Shown here: piece after piece, positions 42,927-51,135 of the stretch | Position numbering within the stretch: the stretch's first letter is position 1 | How the letters are laid out: every line of letters begins with the position of its first letter | From: an uncultured Bacteroidales bacterium | Lineage (GTDB): Bacteria; Bacteroidota; Bacteroidia; Bacteroidales; UBA1715 | DNA: 64,000 bases | NCBI GenBank assembly: GCA_937892155.1 | Contig: CALAUG010000060.1 | Coordinates: 62,001 to 126,000 of the forward strand | Direction of reading: 5' to 3' | Position numbers and translations under genes: made by a program | Notes under the pieces: generated by a model | What the model was told of the DNA's origin: nothing | The model's database searches: none | The model's input: only the letters and a program-made list of their open reading frames with translations

Positions 42927-43247
42927 ATGACTATGGAAAAAACTGAATTCATGACTCCTCCGTTGCATACAAATTTTCTTGCAAAAAAATTATTTGAAAA
43001 CGGCGGAAAAATTAAAGACTGCGCCATTGCATATCTCGGCGTAAATGGCGGTGGACCAACAACAAAACATTCTCATGAGCACGACCATTTGTTTATTGTA
43101 ACCGAAGGCGAAGCTCGCATTGAATTTGAAGACGAAGAGATTATTCTTCACAAAAACGAATCGTATTTGGTAAAAGGTACAAGATTGCATTCCGTATGGA
43201 ACAATATTGACGGAACAACTGTGATGATTGGCATTTCGGTGGAATAG
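42927..43247 (+). CDS. Cupin-domain protein
   Basis: 106 residues, a single small cupin barrel. Metal ligands are in TKHSHEHDHLFIVTEGEARI (H-x-H, then E) and in the second motif GTRLHSVWN. It may bind a sugar or organic acid, or act as a small isomerase. The start may be 42927 or the ATG at 42933. A six-codon open frame (M-G-L-I-N-K, 42910-42930) ends by overlapping the cupin ATG in ATGA, so reinitiation could set its level. The SGNH hydrolase gene starts 13 bases later. Confidence 0.85.
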   Translation: MTMEKTEFMTPPLHTNFLAKKLFENGGKIKDCAIAYLGVNGGGPTTKHSHEHDHLFIVTEGEARIEFEDEEIILHKNESYLVKGTRLHSVWNNIDGTTVMIGISVE

Positions 43248-43260
43248 CAATTTATACGGT

Positions 43261-43992
43261 ATGAAAAAACTATTTTTTACAACAATAATTCTATTTGTCA
43301 GTCTTTCGCTTTTTGCCCAAAAGATTTTGTTTATTGGCGATTCCATAACAGATGGGAAATGGGGACAAGAATGCGACGGAACGCGAAACACCGAAGATTG
43401 GAATCATATTTTCGGACATGGATATATGTACATTTGTGCAGCGGAGTTTATGGCTGAATATCCCGAACTACATTTGGAATTTTATAATCGTGGAATAAGC
43501 GGAAATACCATTGATGACGTATCAAAACGATGGAAAACTGACGCATTGGACATCAATCCCGATGTACTTACCATTTTGATAGGTATTAACGACGTTTTGA
43601 ATAACAATTTAAAACCCGACACGCTTGCTTTTGAGAAAAAATATAGAGACTTGCTAACTCAAAGTCGTAAGCAAAATCCAAACCTGTTGATTATTATTGG
43701 CGAACCATTTTGTGAACAAGGTTTTCGTGTTGACAATGAAGGCGTTGCACGAAAAAGTTGCGAAGCATTGGCACGTGCAACCAAACGAATTGCTGCAGAT
43801 TTCAACGCAGTGTATCTTCCGTTTCAGTCGAAATTTGACGATGTTTGTAAGACAAATGAGAGATATTATAAAACTCCGTCAACATATTGGATTTGGGACG
43901 GAGTGCATCCAACACCTGCCGGACACTACAAAATGGCAGAAATGTGGATGAATAACATGCGGTTCTTATTGCCAACAATATTGAAAGAATAA
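43261..43992 (+). CDS. Secreted SGNH/GDSL hydrolase
   Basis: About 243 residues: signal peptide (1-19, ending LFAQ), then the four SGNH blocks ILFIGDSITDG, GISGNTIDDV, ILIGINDVL and WDGVHPTPAGHYKM, giving the Ser-Asp-His catalytic set. Enzymes of this type remove acetyl or acyl groups from polysaccharides such as xylan or pectin, which would suit an organism that also has the giant GH8 enzyme. The open frame from 43228 overlaps the cupin gene. MKKLFFTTIILF at 43261 is the true start. Confidence 0.9.
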   Translation: MKKLFFTTIILFVSLSLFAQKILFIGDSITDGKWGQECDGTRNTEDWNHIFGHGYMYICAAEFMAEYPELHLEFYNRGISGNTIDDVSKRWKTDALDINPDVLTILIGINDVLNNNLKPDTLAFEKKYRDLLTQSRKQNPNLLIIIGEPFCEQGFRVDNEGVARKSCEALARATKRIAADFNAVYLPFQSKFDDVCKTNERYYKTPSTYWIWDGVHPTPAGHYKMAEMWMNNMRFLLPTILKE

Positions 43993-44004
43993 TTTATCAG
44001 CAAG

Positions 44005-44481
44005 TCAAAAATCTTTCCTCAAATAATATCTCGGACCTTCTTCTCCGTATTTACCCAAAAATTTGAAACCAGCATTCAATAGAACTTTTTGGGATTTCTT
44101 GTTATCTTCTGTTGTTTCTGCTTCAATAACAATAACATTTTCTTGCATAAGAGCCCATTCAGAAACTGCTTTTATCGCTTCGGTCATGTAGCCGTTACCG
44201 CAGAATCCGTCTCGTAAACCATAGCCAATTTCAATGCTACCATTTGCATCAAGACCTTTGAAACAAAAGTTCCCAACAATGGTGCCCGTCGCATTTTTCA
44301 ATTCCATTTGCCATAAAGCATACCACATTCTTTTTTCGGGTGTTGCCAAACATTCTTGAAGCATTTCGGAATATGCTTGCCTCATCAGTTCATCTTTTTC
44401 TGCAACAACCATTTCTCGCATAGTATCATCACTGGCAGGGAAAAGGAACAATCGTTCTGTTTCTATTTTCAATTCTTTCAT
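44005..44481 (-). CDS. GNAT N-acetyltransferase (RimJ/RimL type)
   Basis: 158 residues. The acetyl-CoA-binding strand-loop is GYGLRDGFCGNGYMTEAIKAV, with LKIETERLFLFPA at the start and NAGFKFLGKYGEEGPRYYLR at the end, as in RimJ/RimL-type acetyltransferases. It transfers an acetyl group to an amine on a protein or small molecule. Three GNATs lie together at 44005-46218 on one strand, but they are not close copies. It lies 20 bases after the next GNAT gene. Confidence 0.87.
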   Translation of the reverse strand: MKELKIETERLFLFPASDDTMREMVVAEKDELMRQAYSEMLQECLATPEKRMWYALWQMELKNATGTIVGNFCFKGLDANGSIEIGYGLRDGFCGNGYMTEAIKAVSEWALMQENVIVIEAETTEDNKKSQKVLLNAGFKFLGKYGEEGPRYYLRKDF

Positions 44482-44501
44482 AATGCCACCGAAACGATTT
44501 T

Positions 44502-45122
44502 CTAAAATAGTTGTCCTGGCAAGACTTTCTTTTCCTTATACGGAAAAGTTGCTTCGAATTTCTCGAAATCTTCTGGATTTTCATCACAAACGAAATAACC
44601 TTTTGGTGTGTGATACGTACCTTCAATTCCATTCAGATAACCAGGAATAAGTTCCTGAGCAAGAAAATAAGGCACATCACTTTCTTTTGGCTCTCCGTGA
44701 TAATGAATATTTAACGTACTTGCAAGTACAAATCCCGCGTGTTTGTAGAACTCAATGTTGCCTTCCATACACAAACAACCAACGCCCAACGCTTTTGCTT
44801 TTTCAATGGAATACTGCAACAATTTCAACCCATAACCTTTTCTCTTATAATCTGGAAGAATGCTGATAGGTCCAAAAGTCCAGGCAGGAAACTCTGTTCC
44901 ATCTTCACGAACAATTACTGCTTTTGAGAACATCACATGTCCGATAATTTTTCCATCTTCTTCCATCACGAAACTCAGCTCTGGAATAAAATTCGGATCA
45001 TTCCTATATTGATTAAGCACAAAATGTTCTCTACATCCTGGGCAATACACATTCCAAAATGCTTCGCGAGTCAAGTTTTCTACTTCCCGATAATCCTGCG
45101 GTTGTTCCAATCGAATATTCAT
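44502..45122 (-). CDS. GNAT N-acetyltransferase (YhbS-like)
   Basis: 206 residues. The GNAT core is FGPISILPDYKRKGYGLKLL (acetyl-CoA pocket), followed by KALGVGCLCMEGNIEFYKHAGF. The extended C-terminal part (about 130-206) contains YHGEPKESDVPYFLAQEL and is typical of YhbS/COG3153 proteins. The substrate is unknown. The cysteine pair in VYCPGCREHF may be structural. Confidence 0.85.
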   Translation of the reverse strand: MNIRLEQPQDYREVENLTREAFWNVYCPGCREHFVLNQYRNDPNFIPELSFVMEEDGKIIGHVMFSKAVIVREDGTEFPAWTFGPISILPDYKRKGYGLKLLQYSIEKAKALGVGCLCMEGNIEFYKHAGFVLASTLNIHYHGEPKESDVPYFLAQELIPGYLNGIEGTYHTPKGYFVCDENPEDFEKFEATFPYKEKKVLPGQLF

Positions 45123-45150
45123 ATTTTACATCATAAATTATTATACATCG

Positions 45151-45522
45151 TTACTTACGTCTTTTTACCGTCGGCACCACAAATCCCACGACAATTACAC
45201 CAATTAAACCGGCAACGGCTACAACAATTTTTACCCACGTGGTTTGAATACAGAAAATAATTGATATTGAGCACATAACAACCATAAGACCTATTGCCCA
45301 CAACTTGGCGCAGATACGCATTCCTCTTTCTTTTTCATAATTACGAATATATTTTCCTAACCACGAATTGAGCAGTTTTTGTTGCAGTTGCTGCGAACTG
45401 CGATAGAAAAGCCACGATGCTAAAAGTAAAAACGGTGTGGTTGGCAATCCTGGCACAACAATTCCAAGAATGCCTAAAATCACACAAAGTGAACCAGCTA
45501 AAACGAATAAATTTTTTCGCAT
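45151..45522 (-). CDS. DUF454 (YbaN) inner membrane protein
   Basis: 123 residues with three or four membrane helices. The conserved loop GIVVPGLPTTPFLLLASWLF defines DUF454/YbaN, and WLGKYIRNYEKERGM is also conserved in the family. The function is not known. It lies between two GNAT genes, 28 bases from one and 9 bases from the other, all on the minus strand. Confidence 0.88.
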   Translation of the reverse strand: MRKNLFVLAGSLCVILGILGIVVPGLPTTPFLLLASWLFYRSSQQLQQKLLNSWLGKYIRNYEKERGMRICAKLWAIGLMVVMCSISIIFCIQTTWVKIVVAVAGLIGVIVVGFVVPTVKRRK

Positions 45523-45531
45523 TGTACGGTT

Positions 45532-46218
45532 TTAGATGTTATATTTTTCTTTGTATGCGTTTTTTCCTTCCTCACTTAGAGAATTGAAATAGGCTTTCCA
45601 ACCTGGGCAAAATCCTATATGCCATCGCCAGAAACGACCAAGCAGAGATTTTGGATTCTTGTCGTATTTTGCACGAAGTTTACACGAAGCACAAGGGATA
45701 GGTGATTTTTCCAATTTATAGATTTTTACTTGTTCTTTGTCGCCACCAAGCAACCGACTACAAGTGTTGAGCATTCCCGTGTCTTTGAAGCCACATTTTA
45801 TCATCACTCTGCCAGAAGCAGGATTTCCAATAAAATGATCGGACCAAATGGTATTGAATCCTTTTTCATTAAAACAATAGTTTATCATAAGTCGCAAAGA
45901 CTCTGTGCAAATACCTTGATTCCAATATGGTTTTGCAATCCAATAGCCAACTTCGCAGTCGTTTTCGCCAATAGAAATGTTACTTTTCCCGAATGGGAAA
46001 TAGCCCATACAGCCAATAACTTCGTCCGATTCCTTTAGTACAATAGCCCACGTGCAATCGTTTGTAAAAATTTTACGAATCACCGACAAACTTTCTTCTA
46101 CATTTTTGTGTGGCGTCCAGCCAGCACGAGGCCCAACATCGGGGTCAGAAGCGTATTTGAAAAGAGATTCTGCATCACTTTCGAGCCACCGACGAAGAAG
46201 TATTCTATTTGTTTCCAT
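45532..46218 (-). CDS. GNAT N-acetyltransferase with cysteine-rich tail
   Basis: 228 residues. Residues 1-170 are a RimJ/RimL-type GNAT (ILLRRWLESDAESLFKYASDPDVG, EVGYWIAKPYWNQGICTESL, KCGFKDTGM). The last 55 residues form an extra domain with CASCKLRAKYDKNPKS and a tail of Trp, His and Cys (FWRWHIGFCPGWKAYFNSL). The same kind of tail occurs as a free-standing small protein in other Bacteroidota, so this looks like a fusion, with C-x2-C...C possibly binding metal. A -7-like TATTTTTG (46253-46246) lies upstream. Confidence 0.87.
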   Translation of the reverse strand: METNRILLRRWLESDAESLFKYASDPDVGPRAGWTPHKNVEESLSVIRKIFTNDCTWAIVLKESDEVIGCMGYFPFGKSNISIGENDCEVGYWIAKPYWNQGICTESLRLMINYCFNEKGFNTIWSDHFIGNPASGRVMIKCGFKDTGMLNTCSRLLGGDKEQVKIYKLEKSPIPCASCKLRAKYDKNPKSLLGRFWRWHIGFCPGWKAYFNSLSEEGKNAYKEKYNI

Positions 46219-46271
46219 AATGGAAAATCATTTAATGTAATGTAGCAAAAATACGTAATTTTTCATTCTCG

Positions 46272-46288
46272 TCTATCTAACAGATAGA
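46272..46288. repeat. Palindrome TCTATCT-AAC-AGATAGA
   Basis: Perfect 7-base inverted repeat with a 3-base spacer in the 292-base gap between divergent genes, between the promoter of the GNAT run and that of the secreted repeat protein. It is a possible operator. No T tract is present, so it is unlikely to be a terminator. Confidence 0.5.
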
Positions 46289-46371
46289 TACGTATAATTG
46301 AAAAACTATCTCTGCATAGATTGTTTTGTAACCCGTTGATTATCAGTATTATACTTTTTATATAGAGTTCG

Positions 46372-46403
46372 TTGTGTTATTGTAACAAAAAGTAGTAATT
46401 TTG
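46372..46403 (+). promoter_or_regulatory. Promoter of the 1082-residue secreted protein
   Basis: TTG (46372-46374), a 21-base spacer and TAATTTTG (46396-46403). A start near 46410 gives an untranslated leader of about 100 bases before the ATG at 46511. Confidence 0.55.
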
Positions 46404-46510
46404 TACCCGATTTGAATCAAAAAGGAACCCTTTGCCGAATCAGATATTAGTGGATATGCTGATGGAGCGAAGGAATAGAATAAATAAAACTTATCTAAAC
46501 TTATTAAAGT

Positions 46511-49500
46511 ATGAAAAAATTTTTTCTTATTTTGACTGTGCTTACTATGAGCGTTGCTGCGTTTGCACAGGAAAAAATCACTTCTCCGTCTGAAATCACC
46601 AGTGGTAATAAATACTACATTGGTGCAACCACTGGTGATGATGATTTTTATTTCTATGTTGATGGAACTTCAACAACTGAATCAATTAAAGGTGTAGCCA
46701 AAGAAGACAAAGCAGATGCTGTGGCACTTACGTTTACTGCCGTTACTGGTGGTTGGACCATTCAGTTTGACAATGGTAACTATTTGGGGTTGAAAAATGC
46801 GAAAGACAACGGAGCAGTTCAAGTGCTTGAAGAAGCTATGGTGTGGCAAATAGAAGAAAATAAAGGTCTTCTTAGTTTACATCCAAATGACGACTTTTAC
46901 TTGCAAAAGAATAATAGCGGTACTCAATTTGGTTCATACAAAAACATACAAGTCAATGTTTGGTTAGAATTTGCAGGTTCTGCTCCCGTTCTTGCTACCT
47001 TTGAAGGCTTAGTTATCAAAGGTAAGGCTACGAAGATGGAATACGAGGTAGGTGAAGCATTTGACCCTACAGGTTTGGAAGTTTGGGGTGTCTACACCAA
47101 GATAATGAAGGGCGATTCTACTTCTCAAATTAAGAGTGGACTGACATGGTCGATTGATCCCGAAACCTTTGCTGAAGCTTCGGATAATGCGTCGGTTACG
47201 CTTTCTGCTTCTTATAAAGACAAAACCACTGCTAATACCACCATTACGGGTATTCAAGTAAACAAACCTATCATTGAGCGTGATACCGTGGATATTATTT
47301 CGAATACGATGACCTATAAAGATTTCATCGCTTCCAACCAAGCTGTTCAATTCTATGCAGGTGGAGATGCTGAAGGATATAGTACATTCCTTGTAACTTC
47401 CAAGAATGCTACTTCTGTAGAGGGTACATTTGATATCTATGTTGGTTACACATTTGCCGATTCTATTGATGGAAGCCAAATTAGTTTTGAAGAGGGTCAG
47501 ATCACTGTTACTGCAGAAGAAAAAGGTATTCGTTTGACTGGTTGGGCAATCGGCGATAACGAGAAATACTACCGCCTCAATTGGTTCAAACAAACCGTAA
47601 TTGACGAGCGTGATACGGTTGACATCGTAAGTACTGCTTTGCAATACTATGACCTGATTGCTACGAACAAAGTGGTTCTCTATTATGCCACTGACGTTGA
47701 GGGTTATTCCCTCTTTCGCATAGCGAGCAATAATGTTACATCTGTTGACGGTACTTTCAAATGGTCTGATGGCACAATCAATAATCCTAACTCTTACTTT
47801 TCTGTAAGTGGTACAGATAAGACTTATTTCCAAGATGGTGAGTTCACCATGGTTACTACTGATGAAGGCACATCTTTGACTGGTTGGATGATTGGCGCAG
47901 ATGAGAAATATTATCGACTCAATTTGTCTAAAAAAGCTGGCGTGCTTGACTACGACACCAACACTCCGTTTGAGGCCGAGTTCTCTTATTACGACATGGA
48001 AGTATCTATCGAGAACGGTGTGATTAGCATCTTCGCTACCAACGCAGAGAACCTCACCATTGGTTTGGAACTCTATACCGATCCTGCCACTACTAAGATT
48101 CCTGCTGGGACATACGTCATCTCTGATTCTCAAGAAGCGGGTACTGCGCTCAAATCTGTAGGTGTCTTGGGCGGTTTCTTGTCCGAGAGCTGGGCAGGTG
48201 TAAGAGGTTCAAGCGGTCTTGAAAAATGCTGGTTCATCGTTGAAGGCGATGTTACCCTGAGCTATGACGGGTACGGAAAACTGAAAGTCGTTGTTAACGG
48301 CACGAACTCTTGGGGACAACCTGTTAATGCAACGATTGAATACGAGAAACTTGAACCTAAGGAAACGGTTGAGATTAACAACGCAGATTTTTATGCATCT
48401 AACAATCTTGGTGTCATGAAATTCTATGGCAGCAACGACGATAATAAGTTTGACTTGTATGTTAATACAGAAACAACCACAGGTGACTTCACAGACGCTA
48501 TTGACTTTGGTGATTGCAAAATATTCATCGCAGACGGTTCTTCTATAGGCGTTTTGGACGCAGACGAGTTCAAGGTTGTTGCTGATGGCAAAAACCTGAC
48601 CTTGACCGCAAAACTGCTGGGTTCAGACACTATCCAATACAACATCACCGCTACCGGTTATCTCGGCGCTCTTGAGTACGATGCAAAGGAAAGTTATAAT
48701 GGTAAGTTCGCTGTAGAAGAAGTAACGCTTACACAAACTGATACACTGGTGAATATTATCGGTCTCAACGCCGCAGGAGACTCGGTTCATATTATTGTCG
48801 AGGGCGAATTAATTGGAGGTGTTCTCGCAGCAGGCGAATACACGAATATCGTGGCTTCTCCGGGTGTCTATAATTTTAATTTCACTCCTTCGTTCGTACT
48901 TAACGAGGGGGCAATTTGGTTCATCCAAAGTGGCAAACTGACCGTTGCCGATAATGGTTCGATGACCTTTGAGGGCATTAACTCGTACGACAAGAACGTA
49001 ACCATCACCATCGCCTCTGTTACCGCAGGTATCACAGTGAACGTAACCGTTCCTCAGGGTACTCCTGCTTGCTATTTCTATGGCGAGATGTCTGGCGACC
49101 AGTTCGTTGAAATGACAAAATTGGATGATACCCACTTTACCATTGATTTCCCTAATGCTACCTCCATAGGTTGGGGCTACAAGTTTGTTTGGGAGAATGG
49201 TAACTGGGCTACTGCCAATAGTGATCCAGAAGGTGATATCAGTGTAGAACCTGATAATGGCGAAATCAATATAGAAATTAAAGCTTGGGGAACAGTTCCT
49301 GCTCCCGCTGAATGCAAGTACACCGAATATGAAAACTGGCAAATTAAGTTTGGTCCAGATTGGACATGGTCTGATAATATGACCAAGGTTGAGGACGGTC
49401 TCTTCAAAATGGAAATTGAATGGGACGGAACTGGTTTCAACATTAAGAGCGATGAGAACCCTATTAAGAAAGATTGGTTCCCTGTAGAAGAACTTGTTAT

Positions 49501-49759
49501 TGGCGAAGAAGTGATAGCGCCTGTAATTGTTGATGTATATCTAAAGGTTATTGACGATGAGCATATCAGAATTGGTATTGGCACTAATCCTGGTGTTGGT
49601 CCTACAGATGCAATAAACATCATCAATACAGAAGATGTCCCTAATGGTGCTATAATCAAAGATGGGAAAGTTTATATCATTCGTAATGGGAAGGTATATA
49701 ACTTACAAGGTTCCGAAATTAAGAATGCTGACGAGATTTTGAAATCAATACAGTTCTAA
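46511..49759 (+). CDS. Large secreted repeat protein with Big_3 and tail motif
   Basis: 1082 residues. A signal peptide (1-20, ending AFAQ) precedes a domain at about 20-160 (ITSGNKYYIGATTGDDDF, LHPNDDFYLQKNN) and a Big_3 Ig-like domain at about 165-255 (YEVGEAFDPTGLEVWGVYTK). Three related modules then begin with RDTVDIISNTMTYKDF, RDTVDIVSTALQYYDL and KETVEINNADFYASNN. Beta-rich domains follow to about 1030, one of which (CYFYGEMSGDQFVEMTKLDD) resembles starch-binding-type folds. The end, AIIKDGKVYIIRNGKVYNLQG, is the short tail motif common on secreted proteins of Bacteroidales. It may bind polysaccharide or adhere to surfaces. It is transcribed alone between its promoter and the terminator at 49817-49850. 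Confidence 0.82.
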   Translation: MKKFFLILTVLTMSVAAFAQEKITSPSEITSGNKYYIGATTGDDDFYFYVDGTSTTESIKGVAKEDKADAVALTFTAVTGGWTIQFDNGNYLGLKNAKDNGAVQVLEEAMVWQIEENKGLLSLHPNDDFYLQKNNSGTQFGSYKNIQVNVWLEFAGSAPVLATFEGLVIKGKATKMEYEVGEAFDPTGLEVWGVYTKIMKGDSTSQIKSGLTWSIDPETFAEASDNASVTLSASYKDKTTANTTITGIQVNKPIIERDTVDIISNTMTYKDFIASNQAVQFYAGGDAEGYSTFLVTSKNATSVEGTFDIYVGYTFADSIDGSQISFEEGQITVTAEEKGIRLTGWAIGDNEKYYRLNWFKQTVIDERDTVDIVSTALQYYDLIATNKVVLYYATDVEGYSLFRIASNNVTSVDGTFKWSDGTINNPNSYFSVSGTDKTYFQDGEFTMVTTDEGTSLTGWMIGADEKYYRLNLSKKAGVLDYDTNTPFEAEFSYYDMEVSIENGVISIFATNAENLTIGLELYTDPATTKIPAGTYVISDSQEAGTALKSVGVLGGFLSESWAGVRGSSGLEKCWFIVEGDVTLSYDGYGKLKVVVNGTNSWGQPVNATIEYEKLEPKETVEINNADFYASNNLGVMKFYGSNDDNKFDLYVNTETTTGDFTDAIDFGDCKIFIADGSSIGVLDADEFKVVADGKNLTLTAKLLGSDTIQYNITATGYLGALEYDAKESYNGKFAVEEVTLTQTDTLVNIIGLNAAGDSVHIIVEGELIGGVLAAGEYTNIVASPGVYNFNFTPSFVLNEGAIWFIQSGKLTVADNGSMTFEGINSYDKNVTITIASVTAGITVNVTVPQGTPACYFYGEMSGDQFVEMTKLDDTHFTIDFPNATSIGWGYKFVWENGNWATANSDPEGDISVEPDNGEINIEIKAWGTVPAPAECKYTEYENWQIKFGPDWTWSDNMTKVEDGLFKMEIEWDGTGFNIKSDENPIKKDWFPVEELVIGEEVIAPVIVDVYLKVIDDEHIRIGIGTNPGVGPTDAINIINTEDVPNGAIIKDGKVYIIRNGKVYNLQGSEIKNADEILKSIQF

Positions 49760-49816
49760 TTTTTATGTGATCAAGCCACAAAGTGGCTCTAAATCGCAGA
49801 ACTTTTCAATAGTTAC

Positions 49817-49851
49817 AAATGCAGAATTCCAGTAATGGGGTTCTGCATTTT
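49817..49851 (+). terminator. Terminator after the secreted repeat protein
   Basis: AAATGCAGAATTCC pairs with GGGGTTCTGCATTT (with G-T pairs) around AGTAAT, followed by T. A smaller hairpin, AGCCAC/GTGGCT (49774-49788), lies between it and the gene. The remaining part of the 306-base gap to trpS holds only the trpS promoter. Confidence 0.75.
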
Positions 49852-50005
49852 AATTAATACATTGTTGGAACCGTTTTTTTACAGAGCAACGCATAATGAA
49901 GAATTCGTTTTTAGAAATAGAGAAAACTGACAACTGATTTTTGATAATAGACAACATTATTCAAGTTTATTTTCTATGTATATCATTTCTTCTCTCTCAT
50001 GTCGC

Positions 50006-50040
50006 TTTGTGCCATATGAACAAAAAATCGTGTATATTTG
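50006..50040 (+). promoter_or_regulatory. trpS promoter
   Basis: TTTG (50006-50009) and TATATTTG (50033-50040), spaced 23 bases, slightly long. The start would be about 20 bases before the ATG at 50066, which supports that start over the open frame from 49976. Confidence 0.5.
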
Positions 50041-50065
50041 CATCTGTTTTGATATAACATACAAT

Positions 50066-51061
50066 ATGGATACAGTTTTAAGTGGCATACGCCCTACAGG
50101 AAATCTCCATTTAGGAAATTATTTTGGAGCATTGAAAAACTTCATCGCAATGCAGAACGAATATAATTGTTACTTCTTTATTGCTGATTTACACTCTCTT
50201 ACAACACATCCAACACCCGAAAACATTCAAGGAAATGTTCGCCAAATTCTTGCAGAATACTTGGCTGCTGGTTTGGACCCTGAAAAAGCAACAATCTATG
50301 TTCAAAGTGATGTGAAGGAAGTTATAGAATTGTATCTATACTTGAATATGAACGCATATCTTGGTGAATTGGAACGCTGCACCTCGTTTAAAGACAAAAT
50401 CCGCCAACAGCCAAACAACGTAAATGCTGGATTATTGACATATCCAACTTTGATGGCTTCGGATATTTTGATTCATCGTGCTACCAAAGTTCCTGTTGGA
50501 AAAGACCAAGAACAACATTTGGAAATGACACGAACATTTGCCGCTCGTTTCAATAGAATGTACAAAGTTGATTATTTTCCTGAACCTCAAGCTTTTAACT
50601 TTGGGAAGCAGTTGGTAAAAATTCCTGGACTGAATGGAAATGGTAAAATGGGAAAATCAGAAGGTGAAGGAAATGCAATTTTCTTGGCTGATTCTCCTGA
50701 AGCTATTCGCAAAAAAGTTATGAAAGCCAAGACTGATTCGGGACCAACTGAACCAAATCAACAAAAACCTGAAGAGATAGAAAATCTTTTTCAGTTAATG
50801 CGCGTAGTTTCTAAACCAGAAACTGTTCAATATTTTGACGATCTTTATAATACTTGTCAGATCCGATACGGAGATATGAAAAAACAACTTGCAGAAGATA
50901 TGATTCAATTTGTATCGCCTTTTAGCGAGAAAATCAAAGAATATCTTTCAGACAAGGAATACCTCGATAAAGTAGCAAAATTGGGTGCCGACAAAGCACG
51001 AGAAAATGCATCGAAAACTATTAGAGATGTTCGTGAAATAATCGGTTTTAAGGCCTATTAA
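50066..51061 (+). CDS. trpS: Tryptophanyl-tRNA synthetase
   Basis: About 331 residues, a class I synthetase. The HIGH-type motif is TGNLHLGNYFGAL and the KMSKS-type is NGKMGKSEGEGNAIF (near 193-198). ADLHSLTTHPTP and GKDQEQHLEMTR are also conserved. It charges tRNA-Trp. The frame is open to 49976 with 30 unconserved residues, but MDTVLSGIRPTGNLHLG is the standard start. It is monocistronic, with no T-box-like leader visible. Confidence 0.97.
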   Translation: MDTVLSGIRPTGNLHLGNYFGALKNFIAMQNEYNCYFFIADLHSLTTHPTPENIQGNVRQILAEYLAAGLDPEKATIYVQSDVKEVIELYLYLNMNAYLGELERCTSFKDKIRQQPNNVNAGLLTYPTLMASDILIHRATKVPVGKDQEQHLEMTRTFAARFNRMYKVDYFPEPQAFNFGKQLVKIPGLNGNGKMGKSEGEGNAIFLADSPEAIRKKVMKAKTDSGPTEPNQQKPEEIENLFQLMRVVSKPETVQYFDDLYNTCQIRYGDMKKQLAEDMIQFVSPFSEKIKEYLSDKEYLDKVAKLGADKARENASKTIRDVREIIGFKAY

Positions 51062-51135
51062 TAGCGATTAGTGTTTAGATATTATTAAAAGTTAGTTCTT
51101 AATCATAGTAGCAACTACTCTCTGACAACTGACTC

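Noticed and set aside
47009..48133. 374-codon open frame antisense to the secreted repeat protein
   Set aside because: It is the complement of a clear signal-peptide protein with Ig-like repeats. Its translation has no domain pattern and no promoter.
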